Positions 32,157 through 44,884 of a DNA stretch of 64,000 bases are shown piece after piece. The position numbers and the translations under genes were made by a program. The stretch covers positions 736,555 through 800,554 of the forward strand of contig NW_006767435.1 of NCBI RefSeq assembly GCF_000264995.1, given 5' to 3'. Each line of letters starts with the position of its first letter. Positions within the stretch are counted from its first letter, which is position 1. The notes below the pieces were generated by a model. The model made no database searches, was not told the DNA's origin, and was given only the letters and a program-made list of their open reading frames with translations. This DNA comes from Punctularia strigosozonata HHB-11173 SS5 (lineage: Eukaryota; Basidiomycota; Agaricomycetes; Corticiales; Punctulariaceae).

Positions 32157-34837
32157 TCACCATATACGCTTGATCATCGTGTATCGCGTGATTTCTTCCA
32201 AGGGTAACCGCTTCTTCCCGCCTCCTCCTCCACCGCCTCCTTCCTTGCCTCCACCACCAACCTTCGGCTTGGTCTCGCCGATTTCTGCAGCAGGTGCAGC
32301 GTCATACCGTTTGTTGTTCAGCAGCGCCGTTAGCTCCCGATTATATTTCTACGTATGTCAACGTTTCAGCACTGGGCAGGATTGGTAGACGAAACTCGAA
32401 CCTTTTCCTCCTCGCCCTCCCCGATTGGGTCCCGTCCAAAGTCGTTCACAACATCTGCCGCCTCCCGAGCTTCCATTCCAGCCCGCCGCCTGGTCGCATA
32501 GCTAATCAAATTGACGCCAAGGATGATTTTCACCACAACAGAACTATGCGACGAGCGATGCCCATTAAGAGTGAGCTCCCGAGGACAATTGCTGAGCGAG
32601 CACCTACCAAATCCAGAACAGCGCCGCGAGCGCTGCCCATTTCAGGCGATTGACGATATCGTCGGTGGTCGTATGACCCTCAGTCAGCCGCCACGGCGAA
32701 GCGCTGCCGTCCGCGTGCATCGACCACAGGAGGTTGACCATCTGTGACCCAATCAGGATCGCGAGAACAGCTAGCGGCAGGGACGCGAAGCCAAGTCGTC
32801 GGGCGACCACCGGGGACTGGTCGACGTAAGAGTGCTAGGTTCAGGGTGTGATTAGAGAGCAGGTAACGCTGGCCGCTATGCTGTTTCACCTTGCGAGCAC
32901 CCCTCCTGCCCATCCCGCTCCCGCTCGCGAGATCGCGACAGAGCACATCCGTGTAGCGTTCATAGACAGACGGTCGGATGTGGTTGAATTTCGTGATGAA
33001 CGCGTGCTTGAGCCAGTCGACAATCATCTCGGAGCCCAATACGGTCAGAACGGGCTACCAAACCAATACGTTATGCTAACCCATGGATATATGCGCCGAA
33101 AGTACGTACTGATGAGATAGTCCACATGACGTTGTTCCCTTTCCAGAAGCCGAAACTGCGCGGAAGAAAGAATCCGCCGGTGAAGTCGAAGGCGGAGCCG
33201 CTGAGTTCGATCAAATTGCGGAATGCGACGATAAAGAGCATGAGGGCAAGAGTAAACCGCTCAACGATATCTGCGTACTGTCTCTCAGCCCAGCCCCTGG
33301 ACAAACCATGATACACGTTCGGGACGCGAGGAGTCGCACGTACCTGCACACATGATTTGGAAGAGATTGTCTTTCTCAAATTTCTTGAACACGCTGCCTT
33401 TGATCTCCACAAACTGGTTCGACACGAGAAGCGTAAGCAGTGCGTGATCATAAGAGTTGATCGCCACGTTGAGGCAGATCATCTGGTATATCATTACGAG
33501 AGTATGGGCGACTACGCATGAGGAACATTCAGCACATGATTGACTTCGAAAGGAAAGAAGATACCGTTGTATGCCAGGGCGAGTCCGAAGAATAGTAGCG
33601 GGCGGAAGGTGTGAGCTGAGACGGGCTGATGTCTTGAAAGCACCACCAGGTTTGAACGTGAGAATAGACAGTCGACAATGTCTTGGCCTATGGCGGCACA
33701 TAGACGGTCGGCGATCTAGTAGCGATAATTCAGCATTTACCCCGATATACGGGTAATGTGTCGTATACATACCTCGAGCGCGTTGAAGATGACGTACAAT
33801 TTAATCGTATCTTGACCTCGTATGGAATGGTAGATCTTACTGGCGCATGAATCATCAGCAAGGTAAAAGCAATCGTCCGTTTGCTGACATACCTCGCGTC
33901 CGTCAACGGTACCAGGATCGCCACGGTCAATGCTAGCAGCAGAGACCTCAAAATATCGGCTTTCTGCGACGGAGGAAGGGTTCGGCCGTTTCCAGGAGAC
34001 ATAATCGATCGGAGCGTGATCATTGCAAGGCGATACAGTGCCAGTACGCAACGAATGGGCAATATTGTGAAGGTGTACAGGAAAGAATCGAGGCACAAGA
34101 TGAAGCCAAATCCGATGATCTGAAATGTTGAAATGAGCTGTTTCGATTCGCAATTGAGGGAGATGGCAGAGTATAGTCACCTTTTCGACCGCCCAGGGAA
34201 TGGCCAGGAAGTTGCTGACACGTTCCCACTTCAGCTCTTGGTGAGAGTCGAAATCAGTTGCAAGAAGTTCCTCACGCAGGTAGTCCCATAGGGAGAACGG
34301 AGGATCCCGATAGTCTAGCTGGTGCATCAAAGACTCTGCCGTGTTTGGAGATAGTGGCGTTTCGACAATCGGAAATGCAACGTTCGGTAAACTCAGAGAT
34401 GGCTGTATACCGGAATACGACCGGCCTTCAGGATGTACCATAGGAGGCGACGACATTGAGTTGGATATTTGGGGAGGTGGAGAAGGTGAAATGGGTGTTG
34501 GGGGTAGCGATGCATATGTCAACGGCCAATCGTTCAGCTCGACGTAGTGAGCATGTGCGTTGACCATATCCTGATGTGATCCTGCGCTGAGAGGAGCTCG
34601 ATCACGATAGTTGTCTCTAGTGTCAAAGAAGACATCGCGTTTTGGCGATCCCTCGTCAGATGATAGTCCAGCGCTGTCTGTGTGTCTCAGGAGAGGGCTG
34701 GATGTCGTCCGTGCAGGTTGTGGGGTCTGAGCCTGGGGGTGCTGGAGTTGCTGGAGACTCTTCGGCCACTTAGAAAGGGAGGTACCGGTAGACGAGCGAC
34801 GGTTGCCGCGTCCTCGCTTGCTCTGGGACGTTGGCAT
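32157..34837 (-). CDS. TAPT1-family (DUF747) multi-pass membrane protein
   Basis: Endoplasmic reticulum or ciliary-base membrane family found from yeast (Emp65) to animals. ATG 34837 starts a 190-residue disordered head rich in Ser and Pro. Conserved blocks follow over about nine exons: SLWDYLREELLATDFD, WERVSNFLAIPWAVEKV, LDSFLYTFTILPIRCVLAL, KADILRSLLLALTVAILVPLTDA, KIYHSIRGQDTIKLYVIFNALE, VEIKGSVFKKFEKDNLFQI, ERFTLALMLFIVAFRNL, MIVDWLKHAFITKFNHIRPS, and LAILIGSQMV. These are typical TAPT1 signatures, with about seven membrane spans. The C-terminus, after an intron ending CGTAG, reads YNRELTALLNNKRYD, then a Gly/Lys-rich run, and ends RYTMIKRIW. Exon borders were checked for the C-terminal exons; others are approximate. 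Confidence 0.85.
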
Positions 34838-35305
34838 GTCCAAGCAACTGAAAGCAAGTGAGGATTGCCACCAATGCCAGACGTTAACGCGGCACTGGTC
34901 ATTGATTGTGACGCATAGCATCACGTGGATTCATTGAACGCTCTCGACGCGTGGGGCACCTCCTTTGATCGACGAGTGGGCGCCTCATTAGAACGGTAAT
35001 CCGACGACCTGAAGGCGATCCGTACACTTTTGCTCGACCCAATACCAGCTCTTCTGCAATCTGCACGACCTGATCTCTGCTGTCCTTGTGCATTGTGCTC
35101 CAGCAGTGATGCAAGGCCACCAACGACCTTGTGCTACCGCATTGTCTGTAGACGAGGATCATCGATGCATCAATGCAATGCCTGTGGCCCGCGACTGGCC
35201 AACAGATGAGAAGGTTATGGAGAGGCCACATCTGCATTCCATATAACGAGAACACTCACGTCCAACGAACAAGATACTTCCTTGAAACCCTCTTGACTGC
35301 GCACC
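34838..35305. other. divergent intergenic spacer
   Basis: About 470 bases between the TAPT1-family start and the next plus-strand start. Short open frames only. Confidence 0.4.
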
Positions 35306-36169
35306 ATGCGATCTGCGATCTCTCGCCGTTTTGCTCTTGGTACGTCCTGCCTGTCTACAAGGGAAGGTTGTGGGTTCAACGTGCCCGCCAGCATTCAGCC
35401 TCATCCAGTCGCACCTGGTTTTGACGATCGTGACGGGAAAAGTAATCTCCAATGCCCAACACCGCCTTGGTACGTACCCCTACAGTATAGGCGATCCCTT
35501 CCCGCAAGCTTATCCCATCGTCTTGTAGTGACAGAACTCGTCGCAGCGGCGCTCTGGGCAACGGCCAGCTTCTTGCTCGCATTTCCATGCATCGACTTCC
35601 TCGCGCGCGACACGATGCCAATTTGGGTAATTGAGGTGCTTCGCTCGCTCCTCATCTTCATCTTCGATCTGAGTGAGGCACCTTCAGCATGTTGTTGCGA
35701 TTGCCCTAATTTTATATTCTACAGGTGCCGCCATAGTGTTCACCACGCTGATAAGACGTGACGATAGCATGGATAATTGGCAGGTCTGTGTCGATTTCAT
35801 GATCTTCGACTCCGAGTGCGCGGTCGCCAGTGTGGTCCTGGCAATGTCATGGTACGTCGCGATCTTGGGTGAGTGTACCTAGGCTCCTATCCTATGTACC
35901 ATTCTAATCCTTTACCAAACGCAGCTTTCGCGAATTGCGGCCTGTGCGCGATGCGGTATCGGTCTATCCTTCCCGATTGGCTGTATCGTCATCTCCAGCG
36001 CAAGGATGTCGAATCTGCATTGCCGCTTACTCGTGACTGCCTGAGGAAAGGTGCAACCCGGCGAGCCGCGACCCCTTTCATACGACGCGAGCCGCGCATC
36101 AGTCATCTCCGGTATGAGCTGGTGCCAGACGAGTTATCTGCTTCGGGTTCGCCGTCTTCTGTCCCCTAG
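35306..36169 (+). CDS. small multi-pass membrane protein (MARVEL-like layout)
   Basis: Five exons can be joined in frame from ATG 35306: MRSAISRRFALAFSLIQSH; HLVLTIVTGKVISNAQHRL; VTELVAAALWATASFLLAFPC; VIEVLRSLLIFIFDLSAAIVFTTLI; then CAVASVVLAMSWYVAILAFANC and a 70-residue basic, Ser/Pro-rich tail. This gives about four hydrophobic segments with a short loop bearing Cys (VCVDFMIFDSEC), a layout common in fungal MARVEL-like proteins. There is no signature strong enough to name it. Introns are 50-65 bases with GT..AG borders. Its location is presumably the plasma or endomembranes. Confidence 0.55.
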
Positions 36170-37668
36170 CACCTCCCATGCCCGCCGCCCCCTCGACATC
36201 TCCGCGGTTGAGGGGAAGAGGAATACTAGGGATCAAGATGTTCGCTGACTTGATATGATATGTCCATGCATGGCAGGAAGATGCGATAGTTCGCTGGAAC
36301 GCAAGATACAAACAGGGTTGTTCTAGCTTGTATAATAATATGATCACCTTTCAAGCATCTGGGATACGAACATGGGGCGAATCGTGCCCCCAAGCCAAGG
36401 GGGTGGTCATTCCGGTTGCATTCTCGCTAACTGGCAGTAACGTAGCGTAAGAGATGGACTTGTCATATTCTGAAATCTCGCGACAGAATGCATACACCAG
36501 ATCACAACAGATATGGTCAAGTCGTGTTTGCAAACTTTGGATGTTCGAGGTCGGACCTGGCTTGTTTCTCACTTGCTGACGATAGGTACTGTATGCCATG
36601 GACCGAGGTAATACTCAGTCAACGTGTATGCCTATGACGACCGACTTGCTATGCAATAGTAGCGCGAAGCGGATTACAGTAAGATAAACACTGAGCCGGG
36701 GCACCCGTCAATGAAAACCGATCCACAGTAGCGTACCGTCAATAATTCCCGCTGACTTAATCACATTTGTAAGTAACTAGTGGCGCGCCAGGGGGTTTAT
36801 TTACAAGCGTAAGTATGGTAGACAATGTAATAAACTCCGCGCGCTGTTTTCGAGGCGGAACACGTCAGATTGTGCCGTGTACATGAGTCTATCAGTCCCA
36901 GTTCTCGTCGCAAACATCATCTGGGCCCCGTTTTGTGTCCACGGCATGAGACGCATTGACCGGGCTCAATGAAAGAACATCCCGGATGAGTGCCGACGAT
37001 AGATCGATGTCATCGTCGGTTTCCAGTGCGAAAAGCTCGACATCTAGCGCGAAATTCACAAAAACAGCATATTTTGACTGTTCGGATCCTCCACTAGTGG
37101 AAGCGAAGCAGGTAGATTGCGGAGCAAATGCTCCAGCTCTCGAAGTATTTTGAGAAAGTCCGTGACTTTTTCGGGATCCGGTTAAAAGCGCTCGTAATCT
37201 CTAGTGGGAGTAGAAGCCATATCAAGAGTGGGTGCCACGATGTCGACGTGTCAAGAGGTTGTATTCGTGGGAATACAACATTACCGCTCATCACATTTAC
37301 ATCAACGGCCATGCACAAGCTTCAAGGGTACGCGAATGGCGATGAATTATTTACTTTTATAACATGAGGATTGACCTATGGCATGCCTCGCATGTAAGTT
37401 ACATGTAAATAACCATGTAACTAAACACGAGTTAATAACATCTGACTTTTTGACGGTACACTAATCCACAGCTTCGATTCGTCATCCGAGTGCTCGATTC
37501 ACCCTCTCACCGTCTGTGGTAGCTCGTTATCATCAAGATGAATCCAACACCTTCTGTTGAATTTGTTCCGTCTGCTCATGACAACGTTGTGTTAACACGG
37601 GATCATTACACCAGCTCAGTACAGAACCCTCCTGCCTATGATCCAGAGGTTAGCACGGGTGGCGTGCT
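36170..37668. other. 1.5 kb AT-richer intergenic region
   Basis: No confident gene. A possible small open frame at 36956-37153 (Ser-rich) and a possible 5' exon of the next gene at 37538-37647 (start MNPTPSVEFVPS, donor GTTAGC) were seen. The latter could not be joined in frame with certainty. Confidence 0.4.
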
Positions 37669-39133
37669 ATGAGGATTCGATTCACCATTCTCAAGGCAGG
37701 AGGCTTGCAGCATAGACTAGGGGACCTTAGGGTCGACGGTATGTCTATGCGCTCCATCGCTTGCTCGAGACCCAACTCGTTGACGAAAACAGACAGGAAG
37801 ATAGTCCAGCTCCCAGGCGAGATACTCGAAAAGATATTCCTATCTTTGCACCCAGGATCTCTCGCTAGATGTGCCGCAGCTGGTTCATCGCTTTATCATG
37901 CAGCCATCCGCATCCTCTATCGTTATGCTGTCTTCAACGATACCACCCGGAGCTTACCCAACCTGATCAGCTTCCTGCGCGTAATCCGGGACAATCCGTC
38001 CTTGGCTTCACAACTTCGCTCTCTCGAGATCCACTACGAGCGTCCCAGCCAACCTCAATGGTTGGCTGCGATGGCGACTCTACTCCAGGCCGTGTTCCAC
38101 TGCACCTCAAACCTCACGTCTCTGGCGCTTCTCCTTCCTGGCTGCCCGGGACGCGTGCTTACCAACGTCTCTTTCAAGCTCGTGGAATTTGCGACCTCGA
38201 TCGAATGGGATTCTGCACTTGCCGGATTCCTCGCCTCTCAATCCACCATTCGCACCATTACATTCGGGGCCCCTTCAGGTGTGATGGCGAATCGGGCATT
38301 CACCCTTGAACGCTTCGCACGGAACCAGATTGACGTGACCTCTCTCCCTCACTTGGAGAAGGTCTCCGCCACGCCCCTAATTCTCTCGCGCGTCGTCCCC
38401 AAGCGCCCTGTATCACGAGTGGAGATCATGTTCGACCCGTGGATGTTCACTCATGATATCCTTTCCTCTACGTGCAAGATACTCGCCTTCTCTTCCGGGC
38501 CATTGAAATCACTGGCGGTGACCGGACACGTTCCCCATCGCCAATTGGCTCAGGAGACGCTGAATATACTCGCTGCCGTGCCTGCGACCCTCCCCGATAT
38601 AGAAGTGCTCGACGTCTGCGCGGTAACTGGGCCGATCAATCAGGTATGATCAACGTCAACTCAGATATACAATCGCGCTGAAGAATGTATAGGACGTTCT
38701 GATCGGCCTTCCGACCGTTATATCTCGCTTCAGCCGGCTTTTGGCTCTTGTCATCGTGTCTCAAGACAAGGCGGACGCCGTACACGACCATACCCTTACG
38801 TCGTCCATTCTATCGTCGTCCACACCAGGCTATGGTGGTCCGGGCACGGAAAAACCTTCGCCCATCATCGAAACTGCTGCCCAGTTCATCTCTCCTCCGC
38901 AGTTTCTCCCCCTGCTCACTCTCTATTCCAACGCGCAGCCTTCGTTGAACTGTGTTTCATTTGGGGACGTGACGTACGTCAAGACTAAGTCCCTTGGCTG
39001 GGTGCACATTGCGGACCTGCAGCGCGTGGTGCGGACGCGGAAAGAGATCATCACGGCCAGGGAGCGCGAGCTGCAGTTCGTGAACAAGAGCCTGCAGGAG
39101 CTTGAAGCGCAGAGAACAACTTCAAGTCCATGA
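37669..39133 (+). CDS. F-box/LRR-like protein
   Basis: Exon 37669-38643 and exon 38693-39133 join in phase 0 across a 49-base intron, giving about 471 residues. The F-box-like segment is at residues 45-85: IVQLPGEILEKIFLSLHPGSLARCAAAGSSLYHAAIRILYR. It is followed by leucine-rich strands (SQLRSLEIHY, LTSLALLLPG, LKSLAVTGH, IEVLDVCAV). The end is a charged helix (RVVRTRKEIITARERELQFVNKSLQELEAQ), which may be a coiled coil. Role presumably as a substrate adaptor in an SCF complex. The N-terminus is unsure: ATG 37669 is in frame but the lead is unlike an F-box protein, and an upstream exon from 37538 is possible. Confidence 0.65.
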
Positions 39134-39471
39134 CGGCCATCTATACTTTTGTATTTGCAGCGATGATTTTAGGCTTGACTATCGTGGCATAGGCCCGTCA
39201 CGACGAAGGCGCGAAGAGCATCATGTTTTATGTCATCCGCGGGTACACGCGAGAATGGACAGATCGATGAAATGACCATGATGTTTGCGACGCGTGTGCA
39301 GCGAAATACTTGAGTATAGCGAATCATTGTCGATTTTCGTTGCGACGGTGTGAGAGAAAGGAAATTGCAACGCTACTGTCCTGGTCTCGGGCCATGTTGG
39401 GAATGTGTTTATACTGTATATTGTATGTGCATAATTATGTTAATTCTACTTTTTTCTTGTTCCTGTATCCG

Positions 39472-40985
39472 CTAGCTGGCGCTCGGAGAAATTGCAGAGA
39501 GATGTGATAATGAGAGACGATGGTAATGAAAGACGATGGTAAAGGGACACGACGGTAATGAGAGACGATGATAAGGAGAAACGATGATGGTAATGAGTGA
39601 CGATGGACATGAAAGTCCGAAATGGAAATTGAGTTGAGTCGCAGAGATGGAGGCAGGGTTTAAGCCCTTTAGAAGTGCCGGCTGAAGTTCATCGCCGGGC
39701 TCCGAGGTATGTCTGGAAGAGCGAACGCGACGACGGTCAGCCATCTGCTGAAACGAAGAATATGAGGGCGACTCACAAAACTGAACCGAAGACCGAGCCC
39801 GAGGGCGAGCGATGAACGACCCCGACCCGCCGTTCTCCTGTTCCATCACCTTGGACAGCCGCCGCGAGTGCCGGACACACTTGATGGGAGAACCGACCTC
39901 GCTCCTGTTCAGGAGCCCGGCGTCCACGTTCTCCGAAATCGCCGTCAGGGTCGTGTGCGCGGGGAGGCCCCGCGACGGCTCGCCGGTGTGGATGTCGGCG
40001 ACGTGACCCGGGTAGAGTTTCTTGGCGCGTGCGTAGGAGTCCCGCTCCTCGGCATCGGCCTCGAGGCTCTTCTGCAAGTCCGCGATATCGTCCAGCATAG
40101 CCTGCATATCCCGCTGGCCCTCGCTGACACCGTCGTCCACGGTCTCCTCGGTCGGCGCATCTTCCTCCTCCTCGAAATCGTCCATGCTCTTCTGCAAGCC
40201 GGCGATCTCGTCGTACGTGTCGCGGAGCGCCTGCTGGCCTTCGCTGAGGCCTTCGTCGTCGTGCGAGGCCGCCTTGGGGAGTTCGATCTCGGAGACCTCG
40301 GAATCGGACCGCAACGAGCGCCGCCCCTCGCTGCCCGTCTGACCGAAAAACAGCGGATCGCTCTTCAGCTGCTCGGCCCACTCCCGCCTCAAACGCGCCG
40401 ACTCGATCACCATGTGCTTATAGAGGCACTGTCGGTACAGGTCGTCCGGATGCGGCACCTGCACGAACACGTTGAACACGCAGCCGTGGCGGCTCTCGCC
40501 GACGAAGTCCAAGCCTGCAGACGTGCGATGCTCGGTCAGCATGTTGTTCGTGCGTCGGCGACAGTTTGGACCACTCACTGCGAAGGAATCGCTCAGACTC
40601 GGTGAGCGCCTCCCACTCCTCGATCGGGGGCTGCAAGTGCTGGAACAGGAACGCGCCGTGGGTCTGCTCCCATTCGAGGCACTCGCGGAACTTTTCCGAA
40701 TTCCCGTGGCGTCGCCGGAGCCTGTTGATGTCCTTCTGCTCCATCGGGCGCCATGCTTCGACGACTAGAGGAAAAACGTGAGCGTCGCGATCCAGATGCC
40801 TACCAACGCAAAGACTTACCCCGCGGCAGGTGATCGCCGCTCCCAACGGCTGGAGAAGGTCTCTGAGTGGCCTGGTTTAGGGCGAGAGTATCTTCCTGAC
40901 TGGCACGCAAATCCGCGGTGGCGCGCTCGCGACGGGGAGAGAAGCGGCGGCTGAAGGTAGCGATCTTGGAAAGAGCGGTGTTCAT
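39472..40985 (-). CDS. hypothetical protein, left arm copy of inverted duplication
   Basis: Exons 40985-40820, 40764-40579 and 40514-39472 give 464 residues. N-terminus MNTALSKIATFSRRFSPRRE is basic and mitochondrial-like. Next comes the conserved region VVEAWRPMEQKDINRLRRRHG, LFQHLQPPIEEWEALTESERF, FVGESRHGCVFNVFVQVPHPDDLYRQCLY. Two internal repeats follow, each SEGQ..L...D.IA.LQKS plus an acidic stretch. A basic, Ser-rich tail follows. The right copy ends at a TGA after LLKG; here that codon is TTA, so the frame runs 63 more residues into a simple repeat. This extension is probably not selected. No family recognised. TATA-like TATATAA lies about 105 bases upstream of the start (minus strand, near 41088-41094). 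Confidence 0.6.
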
Positions 40986-41735
40986 CGTGGATGATGTGCG
41001 TAGTGCGTGTAGCGTGCGGTGTAAAGACTGTGTACGCGAGGGTTAGGACCAGGAAGTACTGAGGCTCAGTGATCGAATACTCGCCTCATTATATACACGT
41101 TGCGTTAGGAGTAGCGGAAGTAGCGGAGGCGGATAAGGCGGAGGAGATCGACGGCGGACGAGGCGGGAGCGGAAGACGAGGGCGGCTTTGCGTGAGGGAG
41201 ATGGCGGGAGCACGATCGTGCTCTCGGCAGCCACGTTCAACCTGTTCAACCTGTCCAACCCGTACAGCTTCAACTCTCTGAGCCGCCGGCCAGTACTTCG
41301 AGTCCCGCCAGCGTTGATCTTGAATTTGTTGCACCGTTGAACACCAGCGGTAGTGAGGCCACGAGCAGCAGTGACAAGGCACGCCAGGCCGAGCTTCCGT
41401 TCAGGCGTCGCGTCCAGCAGCCCCTGAACGTCGCGATCGCGGATTCTGATCCCGCCGCGCATTCCTCATTGGGCCGCCCCTGTTGATGTCGGAGTGCCTG
41501 CTTTGGAATATCCCGTCGTTTGGTTCCAACCCAAAGACCCAAGTATCCCACTGTCTCATCACATGTTGTCATTTCCGCGCATTGATGGAGGTGTTGTGCT
41601 CGTCCGGTCCGCGAGGACCGTTGATAGTCGTATTGGTATTGGCCAGACGCCGAAAGCGCACTGGGCAATAGAGCTGATGACTCCGTATTGCGCGCGGCCC
41701 CAGGAGTGCCTCCCCTTATTGTGTTGAGCGGAACA
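39570..41735 (-). repeat. left arm of large inverted duplication
   Basis: The arm is the reverse complement of about 50030-52110 with a few percent substitutions and some indels. It holds a complete gene, its promoter and about 650 bases upstream. The outer end runs into an ACGATGGTAATGAGAG-type simple repeat. The inner end stops near 41735. Relative to the right arm it carries an extra segment of about 70-90 bases near 41530-41670. Borders are estimated by eye. Confidence 0.85.
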
Positions 41736-42615
41736 TCTGAGTATTTTCCCGTCGCGGACCAAGGCGAACCGCCCATCTCAGTGACTGATATGGCCTACCA
41801 GAAAGAAAAAAGAATATAACGCATCCCGAGCTTCGCAGCATGGGTTCAGGTGGTCGAGTAAGATGCTTCGCCTCGTATATAAGTACCACCACACCCAGCC
41901 GTGCTTCATCTCGAGGAAAGATTGCATGAGTCGTTGACAGATTTCGGGACTGGCAGGAGAGTGAACTCATAGACGACGAAGGTACTCAATTATGCAAGAG
42001 CATGTGATGGAGCGTAGACAAACAAGTCTTCAGAACCTGCAGGAGACTTGGCCATATATTGCTTGTTGACTTGATGATGAGTCGCAGGAGCTGTAGCCAG
42101 CTGGTAGAAGAATGTAGAGTGACGCTCGTTACACGTATGTTGGTCTCACGCCCTCACTATCCCCTATCGTCGATGTGAACGACTGTCTTCATGCACTGCG
42201 CAACTAGTCTGACTGGGGAGACCACGTTGTCAGCGATGATGGATATTCCTGTCGTTTCTCTGCGAACCGAGGCTTCCGAAGGTTGCAGAGAATTACATAC
42301 AACTCTTGGACAGGTCTCGCATCGTGTCCGACATGCAGCCCTCGTATCAGTATCGCACTACGGAGAACCGGGGTGATTTGAACATGAAGGTACGTTATAC
42401 GACAAAGATAGCCTTCAGATCTCGCGCAACGCTCATGTACTGTACCTGACCTAACTTGTGCGCAGACTTCAAGTCTGTCGGACATCGGACCTATGTGCAA
42501 TCGCGCTTTGATGACGACGCAGGGTGATAGTGCGACGGTGAGTCTGCTTCCTCAACGAACAATTCCGAATTGACTGAATACTGAGGCACGCTTTCCGGAA
42601 CTGATAAGTCTCCAG

Positions 42616-44884
42616 GACAAGAGCCTCTAGACGAGGTCACCGAGCAGAACCAGTCTATGCCCCAACGAGACGAGTCACGATGGGGAAAGACCGACGCCGA
42701 TCAAAACAAGTCCCCAAGGATAAACGGAGCCGCTGCTGTGAAGGTTCGCCTGTCGGATAGTCATGCATATCATGTCTCATCAATGCCTTCCTTCCGTACA
42801 GATATCCAAAAGCAAGCTAAATAGTGGAGGGGGCTGGAGTTACATTTACGAACGTTTGAAAGAGCACGACACTACGATGATTGACGGGTACACCGGAGAC
42901 ATAGATACATTGCTCGTATTCGTGCGCTTTCCTTCTTATCTCTGCCTAGCTCCGCCGCTGACGAGACCGCCAGGCCGGTCTTTTCTCCGCCGTGTTGACC
43001 GCGTTTCTGGTGGACACGTACCCCCATCTGCAGCCAGACAATACGCAACTCTCGGCTCAGGTCCTGCTCGACATCTCCCAGCAGCTTTTCAACCTCTCCA
43101 GAAACGAGATCGCTAATCCTTCCACTGTTTCGGTGACAGAGTTTCACGCGCCCACGTCGCTCGTTGTCATCAACTCCTTCTGGTTTGTTAGTTTGGTCGT
43201 GTCCTTGGCGTCCGCCCTTCTCGGTATCCTCGTCAAGCAATGGTTACGAGAATACATCCTCTGGACCACCGTCACCCCGATCCACTCCGCCATCAACCTT
43301 CGACAATATCGTTACAACCAGCTACAGCGCTGGAAAGTTCCAGAAATCGTCACCGGACTTCCCACCGTGCTTCAAGCCGCCGTCGTCCTTTTCTTCACCG
43401 GTCTCATAGCTCTACTCTGGCCCATCAACGAACGCGTAACCGTTGTCACAACCATCTTCATCGCGTTGTCTCTTTTCTTGTTCGTCTTGGCGGTTGTCCT
43501 GCCAATATTTTGTAAATCATGCCGCTACAAGAGCACCTTGGGATGGGCTTTTCTACCTCCCTTGCGTTCACTTCACAATGCGAAGTCCCGTGCTGCTGCG
43601 CAATTGAGCGATTGGCTATGGAAGATTCGCGGGAGTTCCGGTTGGTGGAGGCGCTTCTCTCTCGCGATGTGGCGGTTCTTCCAAGGACATACGCGGATTA
43701 GCCGAAAAATTGGCCTCTATGATGGTTGGACGCATCGTGATCTGGACCTTCCAACGTTGAGACCCGGTGGCTTGCTCAGCGTCGCATGGAACTGTCGGTC
43801 GCTTCTGTGGGCGGCCGCCCACGAAGAGCTGGATGACGAACTCATCGGGGCTTGTCTGGGTGACATACCTGTACCACAACCACAAGATGGGGCATACGCC
43901 GCACAACTGCATGTCGACCAGCAAGCACATCCGTACGATCGCTTGGGATCGTATGTGATTTCCGTTTTGGGGACCCTTGGCGAATCGTACAACGTTGATA
44001 ACGTCCTGGAGCACGTTTTCAGGTGGCGGGATCACCCTTGACCAGGTCAAGTCAACATAACCTTCTCCTTCGATGAAAGTCGTCTCAGCTCCGCCCTAAA
44101 TGCGATGAATAATACCCAAGTGCGGATCATGGGCAAGCTCCTAGGATCCGAACTTCTGACCGTCATCGACGTGGATGCGCCGTCCGGCATGTACATGGAC
44201 ACCCCATTTACCAGAAAAGATACCAAACATCTAATCTTCTACTCGCTATGCATGCTGCGATTGATCTATGCACGATATACCGGGTTCCTCCCAGAATACT
44301 TGAAGATTTGCATCCGGATGCTATCCTCTGACAGGCAGATTCAAGTCCCAAAACTTCAGGAGACGATAAGCCATGCTGCCCTTGCCGTCTCACTGCTTGA
44401 AGAAGTCGATTGGACGTGTTGGAGCCGCCAAAATGGGATCATGGGTATGTGATTGGTTTCATGAGCCCCTCTAGGAATTGCTAACGCCCCACCAGATTTC
44501 CCCGTGCAACAAGCCCTAGATCTTTTAGAGTCTGCGTGTCGATTGAGCGACGAGAGCCATCGTCATCCAACCCTTTGCAGAAGAACCGCTTTTTGGGCCC
44601 TAGCAGGTGTTCTGTACGATTGGAATACTGAAACCACACCGGCTGCTTTAGAGGGTGGGATGAAATTGGCACTCAAGCGATTTGTCGCGGCCTTGGATCA
44701 GTCCGTGCTGTTGGAGCTTCACCTACTTGACAATGGAGCAATGCCCGAACAACACTGCACGTGGTTGCACACGATCTGGCATAGGCTAGTTTGGTTCTCA
44801 TTGCTCCACCGCGACATTGCTACCTCCTCTCTCATCCCGCATATATTACAAGCACACGAAAAAGAAGTTACCGGTCGAGACATA
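42616..44884 (+). pseudogene. DUF6535-family membrane protein, 5' part, cut by a Tc1 element
   Basis: Exons 42616-42743, 42802-42921 and 42974 onward join in frame; the true start lies further 5' and was not resolved. The DUF6535 signature is YTGDIDTLLVF, AGLFSAVLTAFLVDTYPHLQPDNT, then SLVVINSFWFVSLVVSLASALLGILVKQWLREY. Two further membrane spans follow (VLQAAVVLFFTGLIALLWP; IFIALSLFLFVLAVVLPIF), a basidiomycete family of unknown function. Two lesions: an in-frame TGA at 44039-44041 after RWRDHP, with the frame open on both sides, and a transposon inserted at 44883/44884. A later intron, near 44446-44496, is in order (ends ACCAG before DFPVQQALDLLES). The TGA might be avoided by a small unseen intron. 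Confidence 0.75.
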
